DNA from: Stenotrophomonas terrae
GTDB taxonomy: Bacteria > Pseudomonadota > Gammaproteobacteria > Xanthomonadales > Xanthomonadaceae
NCBI RefSeq assembly: GCF_001431465.1
Contig: NZ_LDJJ01000010.1
Span: 1 to 64,000, forward strand
DNA: 64,000 nt
Direction: 5' to 3'
The position numbers and the translations under genes are program-made. Below, in pieces: positions 29,454 through 37,088 of this stretch (positions within the stretch are counted from its first letter, which is position 1; each line of letters opens with the position of its first letter). The notes beneath the pieces are model-generated. The model was given only the letters and a program-made list of their open reading frames with translations, was not told the DNA's origin and did not search any database.

Positions 29454-29467
29454 ATGATTTAAGTCAA
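29454..29467. promoter_or_regulatory. Candidate FNR/ANR/DNR-type box upstream of hmp
   Basis: On the minus strand: TTGAC-TTAA-ATCAT, against the FNR/DNR consensus TTGAT-N4-ATCAA (8 of 10 fixed positions match). It is 60 bp before the hmp start codon, where an activator site would be placed. This would link hmp to oxygen or NO sensing. Confidence 0.5.
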
Positions 29468-29614
29468 GAGCAGCCCGATTGATGGGTTGAAACCAGGTGG
29501 CGCAAGCGCTGTCAGCGTGACGGGGCAGTCGGAATGCCTGCATGCCTTTCATGGGCAGCCATGGAACGAGCCGACCTGAACCGCCCGATCAGCGCCGGAG
29601 CCCAAAAGAATGAC

Positions 29615-29681
29615 GTAGTGCCGAGCCATGCTCGGCAGGGGCTTTACCGATAAGGCCCAGCCGAGCATGGCTCGGCTCTAC
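29615..29681. repeat. GTAG (SMAG-type) palindrome, dimer
   Basis: Head-to-head pair with GTAG and CTAC ends; same arms as the copy at 80, with a spacer that differs slightly (GGGGCTTTACCGATAAGGC). Confidence 0.85.
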
Positions 29682-29792
29682 AACAGCGCGGGTTGTAGGA
29701 GCGGCGTAAGCCGCGGAGCGAGCATTGCATCGACCCGGAAAAGCTACCCCTCCCCAACCCTCCCCTTCGCTACGCGAAAGGGAGGGCGCAAC

Positions 29793-29860
29793 GTAGTGCC
29801 GAGCCATGCTCGGCAGGGGCTTTCCCGGTAAGGCTCCAGCCGAGCATGGCTCGGCTCTAC
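29793..29860. repeat. GTAG (SMAG-type) palindrome, dimer
   Basis: Head-to-head pair, GTAG...CTAC, with spacer GGGGCTTTCCCGGTAAGGC. It is 111 bases from the previous dimer in the same orientation. Confidence 0.85.
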
Positions 29861-29900
29861 AACAGCGGGGCGCTGCGGTTGCACCAATCCCCGCGAAAGC

Positions 29901-30167
29901 TCAGTCCGCTTCAGGGCGGTTCAATGCCGAGGTCATCGCTGCTGCATCCTCGCGGTTGAGGAACAGGTACTCCAGTTCGGCATTGCCGAACTTGTCTTCC
30001 AGTTCCTGCTTGCGCACCGGATGGTTGCCGAAGCGGAAATGGGTGCTGCCGTCATCGACATTCTCGATGGCATACACGCCGAAGGACGGCGGATTTGTCA
30101 GGGTGCCTTCCAGCTTCACGGATGCCGGGTCGATGGCGCGCTGGATGAGGTCTTCTAGATCGATCAT
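29901..30167 (-). CDS. Hypothetical protein (88 aa)
   Basis: 88 aa, acidic, no membrane segment. The sequence begins MIDLEDLIQRAIDPASVKL and contains the charged turn RKQELEDKFGNAELEYLF. The start at 30167 is preferred because residues upstream in frame look like non-coding sequence. No family recognised. Confidence 0.5.
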   Translation of the reverse strand: MIDLEDLIQRAIDPASVKLEGTLTNPPSFGVYAIENVDDGSTHFRFGNHPVRKQELEDKFGNAELEYLFLNREDAAAMTSALNRPEAD

Positions 30168-30228
30168 GGCGTAGCAATAGGACTTATGGGGGTGTTTGGG
30201 GGAAGTGGAATCGCTGGCGCGGCCCACG

Positions 30229-30813
30229 TCAATGCGTTTGATGCTTCCAGTTGCGTCGCTTGCCATCGGATAACCACTCGATGGCCAAGGCAATACGCTG
30301 CTGGCGGGTACTGTCACGTTTGGCCTCGCCTATCCATTCCAGATAGTCGCGCTGGTAGCCGGGTGTGAAACCGTCAAAGTGGGCCTTGGCTGCCGGTACA
30401 GTTGCCAAGGCCTCGGCAAACGCCGGCGGCATCGGCAGGGCGGGGCGCGGGGCGGCTTTGGGCCGGCTTGCACCGGTATCGATCCGCTGCATGGCGGCGC
30501 TCAGCTGGTTGCTGAACTCGCGTTTGCCGGGCAGGTCGCGCAACGACTGCAGGCGGCCGTACTGGCCCATGGCCGAGTCGTCGCCCTTGCCAGCCTCGCG
30601 TTGCCAGAAACCCAGCGTGGCGTGCGCCTTGAATGCGGCCATGCCGCACACTAGTTTGCCCTTGTAGAGGAAGGCTGGCATGCCCCACTTGATCGCCTCG
30701 GTGGCCGTGCCGCAGCCGCTGTGCACACGCTGGCGGATCTCGCGCAGGATGGGCTGGGCGAAAGCGGCGGCATTGGCAATGTAGGCGTCGACGCGGGGAT
30801 CGGCTGTGGACAT
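30229..30813 (-). CDS. YdeI/DUF1801-type protein with OmdA-like tail
   Basis: 194 aa. The N-terminal half (VDAYIANAAAFAQPILREIR, then ATEAIKWGMPAFLYKGKLVC) is the DUF1801/YdhG domain; the C-terminal half (AHFDGFTPGYQRDYLEWIGEAKRDSTRQQR) is the OmdA-type helical segment. The family is cytoplasmic and its biochemical role is not known to me. Confidence 0.8.
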   Translation of the reverse strand: MSTADPRVDAYIANAAAFAQPILREIRQRVHSGCGTATEAIKWGMPAFLYKGKLVCGMAAFKAHATLGFWQREAGKGDDSAMGQYGRLQSLRDLPGKREFSNQLSAAMQRIDTGASRPKAAPRPALPMPPAFAEALATVPAAKAHFDGFTPGYQRDYLEWIGEAKRDSTRQQRIALAIEWLSDGKRRNWKHQTH

Positions 30814-30906
30814 GACTGGCCTCGGATGGGCGCAGCCTGCCGTCACTGGCGCACTAAAACAAGCCCATCGTGGCGATGGACTTGAATGCCAGCTGATTTG
30901 GCACGG

Positions 30907-32283
30907 TCAGGCGCGGCGGGCGTGCCTTGCCAGACCGCTGCACAGCGCGATGAAGGCGGTGAAGGCGGCCATCGACAGGAACTGCAGGCGGGTTTCCGGG
31001 GTGAGCAGCAGCAGCGCGAAGATCAACGCCAGGATCGCCAGCGCCAGCACCGTCAGGAACGGGAAACCGGCCATCCGGAACGGCAGCGGCGTGCCCAGGC
31101 GGTCGGCGCGGCGGCGCAGGATCAGCTGCGAGACCAGGGTGATGGTCCAGACCAGCAGGCAGGTGGAGCCGACCACGTTCAGCAATACCGGCAGCACCTT
31201 GTCCGGGTAGATCAGCTCCAGCACGGTGGCGGCAAAACCGAACAGCACGCTGGCCAGCACCGCCACCACCGGTACCTGGCGGGTATTGGTGACGCCCAGC
31301 CAGCGCGGCGCCTCGCCACGTTCGGCCAGCGAATAGATCATCCGCGAGGCGCCGTACAGGTTGGCATTGAGCGCCGACAGCAGGGCGATGACCGCGATCA
31401 GGGTGATGGCGGTGGCCGCACCGGGGATGTTGGCCACCTGCAGCACCGCGGCAAACGGCGACTTGAGGGTGGGGCTGTTCCACGGCACCACCGCGATGAT
31501 CACGCCGATCGAACCGATGTAGAACACCAGGATGCGCCAGGCCACGGTGCGGATGGCGCGGGCCAGGCTGCGTTCCGGGTCCTGGGTTTCGGCCGCGGCC
31601 ACGGCCACGATCTCGGTGCCGCCGAAGGCGAAGATCACCACCAGCAGCGCCGCGCCGATGCCGGCCAGGCCCTTGGGCATGAAGCCGTCATGGCCGGTGA
31701 TGTTGGCCAGGCCCGGCGAGGGCACATTCGGCAGCAGGCCCAGCAGCAGGGCGATGCCGATCAGGATGAAGGCGATGATGGCGCCGACCTTGAGGATGGC
31801 GAACCAGAACTCGAATTCGCCGTAATTGCGCACGCCCATCATGTTGATGACGGTGAACACCACCATGAACGCCAGTGAGGTCAGCGGCACCGAGAGCTGC
31901 GGCCATACCGTGGCCAGCAACCCGGCTGCACCGACCGACTCGGCGGCAATCACCACCACCAGCTGGGCCCACCACAGCCAGCCCACGGTGGCGCCGGCAG
32001 TGGCGCCCAGGGCATCGGCGGCATATACCGAGAACGCGCCGCTGGCCGGCCGTGCGGCGGCCATCTCGCCCATGGCGTGCATCATGATGATGACCAGGGT
32101 GCCCGCCACCAGGTAGGAGATCAGCACCGCCGGACCGGCCGCCTGGATGCCCACCCCCGAGCCCAGGAACAGGCCTGCGCCGATCGCACTGCCCAGCCCC
32201 ATCATGATCAGCTGGCGTGGCTTGAGTGCACGTTCCAGCTTCTGTGGAGGAGTGCTGGCCGGGGCGGAAGAAGTGCTGGGCAT
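30907..32283 (-). CDS. Amino acid permease, APC superfamily (AAT type)
   Basis: 458 aa, 12 membrane helices. The first helix region LKPRQLIMMGLGSAIGAGLFLGSG is the APC/AAT substrate-site signature, and EIVAVAAAETQDPERSLARAIRTV near residue 235 is the conserved helix 6-7 loop. It imports an amino acid by proton symport; the relatives include GABA, D-Ala/D-Ser and aromatic amino-acid permeases and the substrate cannot be told. The start at 32283 follows the expected N-terminus. Confidence 0.88.
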   Translation of the reverse strand: MPSTSSAPASTPPQKLERALKPRQLIMMGLGSAIGAGLFLGSGVGIQAAGPAVLISYLVAGTLVIIMMHAMGEMAAARPASGAFSVYAADALGATAGATVGWLWWAQLVVVIAAESVGAAGLLATVWPQLSVPLTSLAFMVVFTVINMMGVRNYGEFEFWFAILKVGAIIAFILIGIALLLGLLPNVPSPGLANITGHDGFMPKGLAGIGAALLVVIFAFGGTEIVAVAAAETQDPERSLARAIRTVAWRILVFYIGSIGVIIAVVPWNSPTLKSPFAAVLQVANIPGAATAITLIAVIALLSALNANLYGASRMIYSLAERGEAPRWLGVTNTRQVPVVAVLASVLFGFAATVLELIYPDKVLPVLLNVVGSTCLLVWTITLVSQLILRRRADRLGTPLPFRMAGFPFLTVLALAILALIFALLLLTPETRLQFLSMAAFTAFIALCSGLARHARRA

Positions 32284-32425
32284 CGGCAGGAGTTTCGGTG
32301 TTGAGAAGGGCGACACGATACCGCGTCCGTCCGCTGTCGTGTCCGCCCCGGTGCCTGCGGCGGCCGACAAATCGCTACGATGATGACCTCGGCGCCGTTG
32401 TGCGCCTGCAGCAAGTGGTGGTTGC

Positions 32426-33178
32426 ATGCGCGGTCTGGATTTCAGCTCTTGGCAGGGCCTGCTGTCGACCTTGTTCGGCCTGGCGATCATCACACTCATC
32501 GGTGTAGGCATTCGCCTGTTGGTGATGCAGGTGGTGCAGCAGAAGCGTGAGGCGGCCAATCGGCAGATCAACGAAAGGCTGAAGACCCTGATCGCCGCCT
32601 ACAAGACCCTGGGCGGCTCGTTCACCGGCGATCTCAGTGTCGATCCCAGCCATCTGCGCGATCTGCGCCGTCGTGCGGCCGAACTGGCGCAGGGCGATGC
32701 GGTGACCACTGCCGAAGGCACGGTGCTGTTGCCAGTGGTGGACCCGGGGGAGGCCGGGGACCGCGCCCGGCGCATCCGCGATGCGGTGGAAGCGGCGCTG
32801 TCGGACGTGATCCTGCTGGGCACCGAGGAACAGGTGCGGCTGGCCGCGCGCGCTGCCACCGACATGGTGGAAGGCCGGCCGATCCATACCGCCGAGCTGG
32901 TGGTGTCGTTGCGCGATTTCATCCGCAGCGTGCTGGACCTGGAGGTGATCCCGGCCGCGCTTGCCATTCCACGGCAAGGACCGTTGCGCCCGGCCGGCAG
33001 CGGTGGCGGCAACAAGGGTGGCGGCAAAGCGGGAGACAAGGAAGGCGGTGCTGGCGGCAAGGGCGGTGCTGGCGCCGGCGGTGGCATGGGCGGGATGGGG
33101 GCCGGCATGGGCATGGGCGCCGGGTTGGGTTACGGGGCAGGGCGCAGCGGGGACGATGACCCCGAGCGCGGGCCCTGA
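32426..33178 (+). CDS. Membrane-anchored protein with Gly-rich tail
   Basis: 250 aa. One N-terminal membrane helix (about residues 12-36), a charged helical middle (37-180), then a tail of about 55 residues made almost wholly of Gly, Ala, Met, Lys and Ser. The tail resembles disordered or self-associating segments. No known domain. It is divergent from the permease. Confidence 0.6.
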   Translation: MRGLDFSSWQGLLSTLFGLAIITLIGVGIRLLVMQVVQQKREAANRQINERLKTLIAAYKTLGGSFTGDLSVDPSHLRDLRRRAAELAQGDAVTTAEGTVLLPVVDPGEAGDRARRIRDAVEAALSDVILLGTEEQVRLAARAATDMVEGRPIHTAELVVSLRDFIRSVLDLEVIPAALAIPRQGPLRPAGSGGGNKGGGKAGDKEGGAGGKGGAGAGGGMGGMGAGMGMGAGLGYGAGRSGDDDPERGP

Positions 33179-33194
33179 GCATCCACCGTGGCCG

Positions 33195-33773
33195 CTACAG
33201 CAGGCCGGGGATCAGCATCCGGGTGCGTGCCGCATAGTCGACATAGGCCGGGCCGAAATGCGCAGCCAGGAAGCGTTCTTCCTGGCGCAGCTTGGCCCAG
33301 AACGAGGCCAGCACGATCAGCACGGCGATCACGCCGCGCCAGTCGCCGACCATCAGTGCGTTGCCGCTGAACATCAGCAGCAGGCCGCTGTAGATGGGGT
33401 GGCGCACGCGTGCATAGGGGCCGCTGGTGATCAGCTCATGGGCCTGTTTGATCTGCACATTGCCGCTCCAGTTGCGGCCCAGCCGCCAGCGCGCCCAGAT
33501 CGCCAGGACCACACCGCAGATGCACAGCAACAGACCGATCGTGTAGACCGGCAGCGAATGCGGCACAAACTGTTCACGCAGCCAGCCATGCCCGAACCAT
33601 GGCCCCGGGCCGAGCAGCAGCACCGCCACCAGCAACGGCAGCCAGTACACCAGCAGCTGCTTCCAGCGTGATTCGGTGCGCGTCACCGGTTTGGCCTGCA
33701 AGGCGCTCACGCCCCAGTAGGCCAGCAGTACCAGCCAGCACAGTTTCAAGCCCAGATCGAAGGCCAATGGCAT
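33195..33773 (-). CDS. Isoprenylcysteine carboxyl methyltransferase-like membrane protein
   Basis: 192 aa with about five membrane helices. RWRLGRNWSGNV near residue 95, then ITSGPYARVRHPIYSGLLL (the RHPxY SAM-binding motif, near residue 116) and EERFLAAHFGPAYVDYAART at the end mark the ICMT/PEMT fold. It probably methylates a lipid or small membrane substrate. Bacterial members are rarely characterised. Confidence 0.8.
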   Translation of the reverse strand: MPLAFDLGLKLCWLVLLAYWGVSALQAKPVTRTESRWKQLLVYWLPLLVAVLLLGPGPWFGHGWLREQFVPHSLPVYTIGLLLCICGVVLAIWARWRLGRNWSGNVQIKQAHELITSGPYARVRHPIYSGLLLMFSGNALMVGDWRGVIAVLIVLASFWAKLRQEERFLAAHFGPAYVDYAARTRMLIPGLL

Positions 33774-33880
33774 TGCTGCACCGTGCGTTGTGTGGGGCGA
33801 GCGGCAACCTTATACCGCTGCCGCGCCGCGCTTGTCAGCGGCGGATGAACGCCGCGCGCTGCCTGCCCACAGCGCTGCAC

Positions 33881-34459
33881 TCAGGCAATGCGTTCAACCC
33901 GGCACTGCCGGCATAGCGGGTAGCTTTCCAGCAGCGGCAGGATCGCCGCATGCATGCGCTCGAAACTGTCGCCATACATGTACAGCGCGGTTTCGGTGGG
34001 GCCCTGCCAGTGGCTGTTGACCATGCCCAGGCCTTCCAGGCGGCGCTCGCATTCGTCATGCACGTGGTTTGAATCGCATACCTCGTAGATTTCCTCCGGC
34101 AGCGCGGTGCCGTTGAGGTAGAGGCCCAGGCCCTCATGCCGACCCAGCGCGATGCGCTTGCCGTCGGCGCCGGCGATCATGTACGAGCCCTTCGGTGCCA
34201 GCATCGCTTCGAACAGGCGCCCGACCATGGCCACCCTGTCGGGGCTGAGGTCATCCACACGCACTTCGATGTCGCAGGCGGCCACTTCGCCGTTGTCGGC
34301 GAGCAGGGTGCCGCCGCCCACCACTTCAGCACCCAGGTCATGCGCATTGCAGGCATCGCTGAATGCGTCTTCCAGTTCGGCACGGTGCATCGGTTGCAGG
34401 CGCGCGTTGAGCGTGACGATGACTACGCCCGCGGTTTTCTTCTTGAACATTCCCAGCAT
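33881..34459 (-). CDS. Hypothetical protein (192 aa)
   Basis: 192 aa, soluble, acidic, starting MLGMFKKKTAGVVIVTLNAR. It has no recognised motif; the C-terminal CRQCRVERIA has a CxxC. The start at 34459 is set by GGAG six bases upstream. It lies next to the nitrilase-led group but is followed by its own gap, so co-function is not implied. Confidence 0.55.
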   Translation of the reverse strand: MLGMFKKKTAGVVIVTLNARLQPMHRAELEDAFSDACNAHDLGAEVVGGGTLLADNGEVAACDIEVRVDDLSPDRVAMVGRLFEAMLAPKGSYMIAGADGKRIALGRHEGLGLYLNGTALPEEIYEVCDSNHVHDECERRLEGLGMVNSHWQGPTETALYMYGDSFERMHAAILPLLESYPLCRQCRVERIA

Positions 34460-34638
34460 TGCTGACTCCGGCGACAAGGAACGGGCGTTCCCAGCCGTAG
34501 CCGGTCAACATTCCCCCTGCGCGCAGTATCGGCAGCCGGGTGTGCAGGCCAGGTGCAGATTCTGTGAGAGCCATCACGATTGCACCGGGTCGGCTGTTCA
34601 GCGTCGGCCCGCAAGCGCCGCCCTTACAAGCGGCACAA

Positions 34639-34668
34639 CGGGCATCGGGCAGACCGGCCCGATGCCCG
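34639..34668 (-). terminator. Hairpin after the nitrilase gene
   Basis: CGGGCATCGGGC / GCCCGATGCCCG, a perfect 12-bp stem with a six-base loop, 18 bases downstream of the nitrilase stop on the minus strand. Only a weak T-rich tail follows, so termination is likely but not certain. Confidence 0.6.
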
Positions 34669-34686
34669 CGTTCCTTGCGACGCTGC

Positions 34687-35829
34687 TTACTTCCAGCGGG
34701 ACTTGCCGCGGATGTAGCGGGCGGCGTCTTCCAGCGAGGTGGGCAGGTACTCCGACCACAGGTTCGGCGGATAGGCGTTCTGGTAGGTGTCGTAGACGTC
34801 GCGGAACAGATCCATGTGCACCACCGGCTGGCGCTTGCGTGCACGCAGCTCGGCGATCGGGACGCGGCCGAGCACCAGGGTTTCTTCCTTGCTCTGTGCC
34901 TCGGCGATGGCCTTGCCGCTGGGGTCGTACAGGGCGGTGCCGCCTGAACCCGGGTCATCGAAGTAGGGGCCATTGTCCGGCGAGATCGAGTTGTTGACGA
35001 TGGACGAGTAGACGCCGTTGTACATCGCGCAGGCGGCGACATCCATCTCCGAGAAGCCACCCGATGCAGTGCGCAGGAACACCTCGGCACCCTTGAACGC
35101 CATCGCCCGGAACAGCTCCGGCTCGCGCTGGGTGGAGCTGGTGCAGATGTTGCCGAGCGGGGTGCGGGTGACCGGGACGACCGCGTCGCGGCCGTACATT
35201 TCCACGTAGCGGTCGAGTACGTCGTAAGTGGTGGTGGTGAACAGCTCGAAATCCGGGAAGGCGCCCTTGAGGTTGCGCGGCTTCCAGTGCTTGTCCACGA
35301 TCTCGCCCTTGTCGTTCATGATCGTGGTGATCGACAGCACGTGGCCCGGCCAATCCGGATCGGTGGCGTAGGCGCCAAACACGATCCAGGTACCGTACTG
35401 GCGTGCCTTCTTGGCGATGGCCTCGGTTTCCTCGCCGGGAATGTTGATGGCGAACTTGAGGATTTCCTCGCGCGTCCATTTGCGCCAGCCGGTCAGCGGG
35501 AATTCGTGGAACTGCAGCAGGTCGGGCTTGGCGTGGTAATGCGCCTTGTCGATCAGGTCCAGCATGTGCGCCAGGTTGGCCTTGGTGGCCGACTTCCATT
35601 CGCGGGCATCGAAGCTGTGCACGCGCGACTGCACCAGGCCCAGGGTCCAGGCCGGCTTGGCCAGTTCCACGGTGTCATAGGTGCCATCGGTGCGTTCATT
35701 GAGCGCGTCCGGGCCTTTGCCCATTGCCGCCTGCGCCGGTGCCGAGGCACCCAGCAGGGACGGGCCAACCGCGCCCAATGCGGCCAGGCCGGCGGCACTG
35801 CCCAGGAAATGTCTGCGGGTGTTGCTCAT
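34687..35829 (-). CDS. Tat-exported nitrilase-superfamily amidohydrolase
   Basis: 380 aa. The twin-arginine leader MSNTRRHFLGSAAGLAALG is followed by an Ala-rich segment to about residue 36, so the mature enzyme should be periplasmic. The body is a carbon-nitrogen hydrolase: the Glu of HEFPLTGW (near residue 108), a Lys in the HWKPRNLKG segment (near 180) and Cys in GNICTSSTQREPELF (near residue 228) form the E-K-C triad. Such enzymes hydrolyse amides, carbamoyl groups or nitriles. Export is unusual for the family. It is at the far end of the left unit, 344 bp past the calycin-like gene, with a GGTTGC array directly upstream of its start. Confidence 0.85.
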   Translation of the reverse strand: MSNTRRHFLGSAAGLAALGAVGPSLLGASAPAQAAMGKGPDALNERTDGTYDTVELAKPAWTLGLVQSRVHSFDAREWKSATKANLAHMLDLIDKAHYHAKPDLLQFHEFPLTGWRKWTREEILKFAINIPGEETEAIAKKARQYGTWIVFGAYATDPDWPGHVLSITTIMNDKGEIVDKHWKPRNLKGAFPDFELFTTTTYDVLDRYVEMYGRDAVVPVTRTPLGNICTSSTQREPELFRAMAFKGAEVFLRTASGGFSEMDVAACAMYNGVYSSIVNNSISPDNGPYFDDPGSGGTALYDPSGKAIAEAQSKEETLVLGRVPIAELRARKRQPVVHMDLFRDVYDTYQNAYPPNLWSEYLPTSLEDAARYIRGKSRWK

Positions 35830-35864
35830 TGCGTACCTCGGTGGTTGATAGCCTGGATCATGTT

Positions 35865-35924
35865 GGTTGCGGTTGCGGTTGCGGTTGCGGTTGCGGTTGC
35901 GGTTGCGGTTGCGGTTGCGGTTGC
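35865..35924. repeat. (GGTTGC)10 hexanucleotide array
   Basis: Ten perfect tandem GGTTGC units, 36 bases upstream of the ATG of the Tat-exported nitrilase (read in the minus direction as GCAACC). Perfect short repeats of this kind slip in copy number; here the change would alter promoter spacing or leader length rather than the reading frame. Confidence 0.9.
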
Positions 35925-36128
35925 TTGTGCTTTTGGCTTTTGGCTTTTGCAATTGTTTCTGCTTCTGCAGCTTCCCTTCTCCCGCTTGCGGGAGAAGGTG
36001 CCCCGAAGGGGTGGATGAGGGGAGCTTTAGAGCTTTAAAGCTTTAAAGCTTTAAGAGCTTCCCCTCACCCCAACCCCTCTCCCGCATGCGGTAGAGGGGC
36101 TCAAGCAGCATCTGCAGTGTTCAAACAA

Positions 36129-36154
36129 ACTCGGGGCGCCATCGCGCCCCGAGT
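36129..36154 (-). terminator. Rho-independent terminator of the left unit
   Basis: A perfect 11-bp stem ACTCGGGGCGC / GCGCCCCGAGT with a four-base loop, followed on the minus strand by TTGTTTG. It lies 20 bases past the stop of the calycin-like gene. Confidence 0.8.
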
Positions 36155-36173
36155 AATCATTCCTTTCACCTGA

Positions 36174-36680
36174 TCAGATCGGGTCGCCGTTGAAGCTCTC
36201 GCCCTTGATCTTCTGCCAGTCGCGGCTGACGAACTTCTCGTCGATCAGGGTGCGCTGTACCAGCACGCCGTTCTTGTACCAATGCCAGATGCGGTTGCGC
36301 ATCTGCCCGCAATCGGAGAGCTGGATCATTTCGTACAGCTCCAAACCTTCCTCGCCCTTGCGCTTCCAGTACAGCATCACGGTACGGTGATGGTCGTCCA
36401 ACGGCACTTCGGCGGCCCAGCCGTAGATCAGCTCGTTGTCGAAGATCACCCGGCCAAATTCATAGCGGGTCGGGAAGTCGCGCACTTCCACCTTGCCGTC
36501 GGCCCAGCTGTAATGGTTGGTCTGGTGGTAGGGGACGTTCTCATCGCTGGGGAAGCGGCAGATCAGGCGCGACTTGTGCTCGTCGATCTTGTCGCCGTTG
36601 GCATCGTAATAACGGTATACGCCGTCCCAGACGCCTTCGTGGCGGGCCAGCAGTGGCAGGTGCAGTTGCATGTTCGGCAT
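36174..36680 (-). CDS. Calycin-like protein (DUF3598-like)
   Basis: 168 aa. It has alternating strands with many Trp, Tyr and charged residues and the opening LARHEGVWDGVYRYYD, like the calycin/lipocalin-type DUF3598 domain, which suggests a small beta-barrel that could bind a hydrophobic compound. The family placement is tentative. The ATG at 36680 has GGGAA upstream. It lies 48 bp after the 119-aa gene and is the last gene before the terminator. Confidence 0.6.
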   Translation of the reverse strand: MPNMQLHLPLLARHEGVWDGVYRYYDANGDKIDEHKSRLICRFPSDENVPYHQTNHYSWADGKVEVRDFPTRYEFGRVIFDNELIYGWAAEVPLDDHHRTVMLYWKRKGEEGLELYEMIQLSDCGQMRNRIWHWYKNGVLVQRTLIDEKFVSRDWQKIKGESFNGDPI

Positions 36681-36728
36681 TGCGGTTTCCCTTGTGGTCG
36701 TGTTGATGTCATCAGTTGAGGCCGGGCC

Positions 36729-37088
36729 TCATTCGTTGCGAAGTGCATCCATCACTTCTTCCATCGGCACGTCCATAGCACCGCCTTCCAAGGCCTCGGT
36801 TTCCTGCTGCACGATGCGCAGTACCCGGGCGATGTATTCCTTCATCCACAGCGTGCGCTGGGCCTCGGCCTCACGGTCCGGTCGGAACTGGTCCAGTTCC
36901 TCGCGGCTGAGCAGGCCTTTGTTTTCGATCAAACGTTCCAGCGCATCCAGCCGCTGGTGGGTCACCGCGTTCTCCATGGCGATGGCCATGGCGATGGACA
37001 GCACGCGCTCCACGTCCGGGTCCTTGAAGAAGTACGGACGCTTGCCACGGGCGCGGCTGCCGGCCAGGGCGATCGGGTCGATGCTCAT
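36729..37088 (-). CDS. Small conserved-looking protein (119 aa)
   Basis: 119 aa, soluble, acidic and strongly helical by eye; it begins MSIDPIALAGSRARGKRPYFF. The middle contains AVTHQRLDALERLIENKGLLS, like a subunit of a larger complex. No domain recognised. The ATG overlaps the methyltransferase stop (ATGA), so it is probably made in step with that enzyme and may act with it. Confidence 0.65.
   Translation of the reverse strand: MSIDPIALAGSRARGKRPYFFKDPDVERVLSIAMAIAMENAVTHQRLDALERLIENKGLLSREELDQFRPDREAEAQRTLWMKEYIARVLRIVQQETEALEGGAMDVPMEEVMDALRNE

Larger units (their letters stand above)
29395..29900. other. hmp promoter region and repeat cluster
   Basis: A 506-bp stretch without a gene. 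From left to right it holds the hmp leader and FNR-like box, about 110 unremarkable bases, a GTAG dimer (29615-29681), a REP (GTAGGAGCGGCGTAAGCCGCG, about 29691-29712), a C/T-rich hairpin (about 29748-29787) and a second GTAG dimer (29793-29860). Confidence 0.7.
35830..36173. other. Gap upstream of the nitrilase gene: repeat tracts and terminator
   Basis: 344 bp without a gene. It contains, from left to right, the GGTTGC array (35865-35924), a TTTGGC/TTTTGGC tract (35930-35955), a C/T-rich element (35973-36018), an AGCTTTAAAG A/T-rich tract (about 36024-36058), part of another C/T-rich element (36061-36102), and the terminator of the upstream gene (36129-36154). The nitrilase promoter, if separate, must lie among these. 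Confidence 0.65.
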
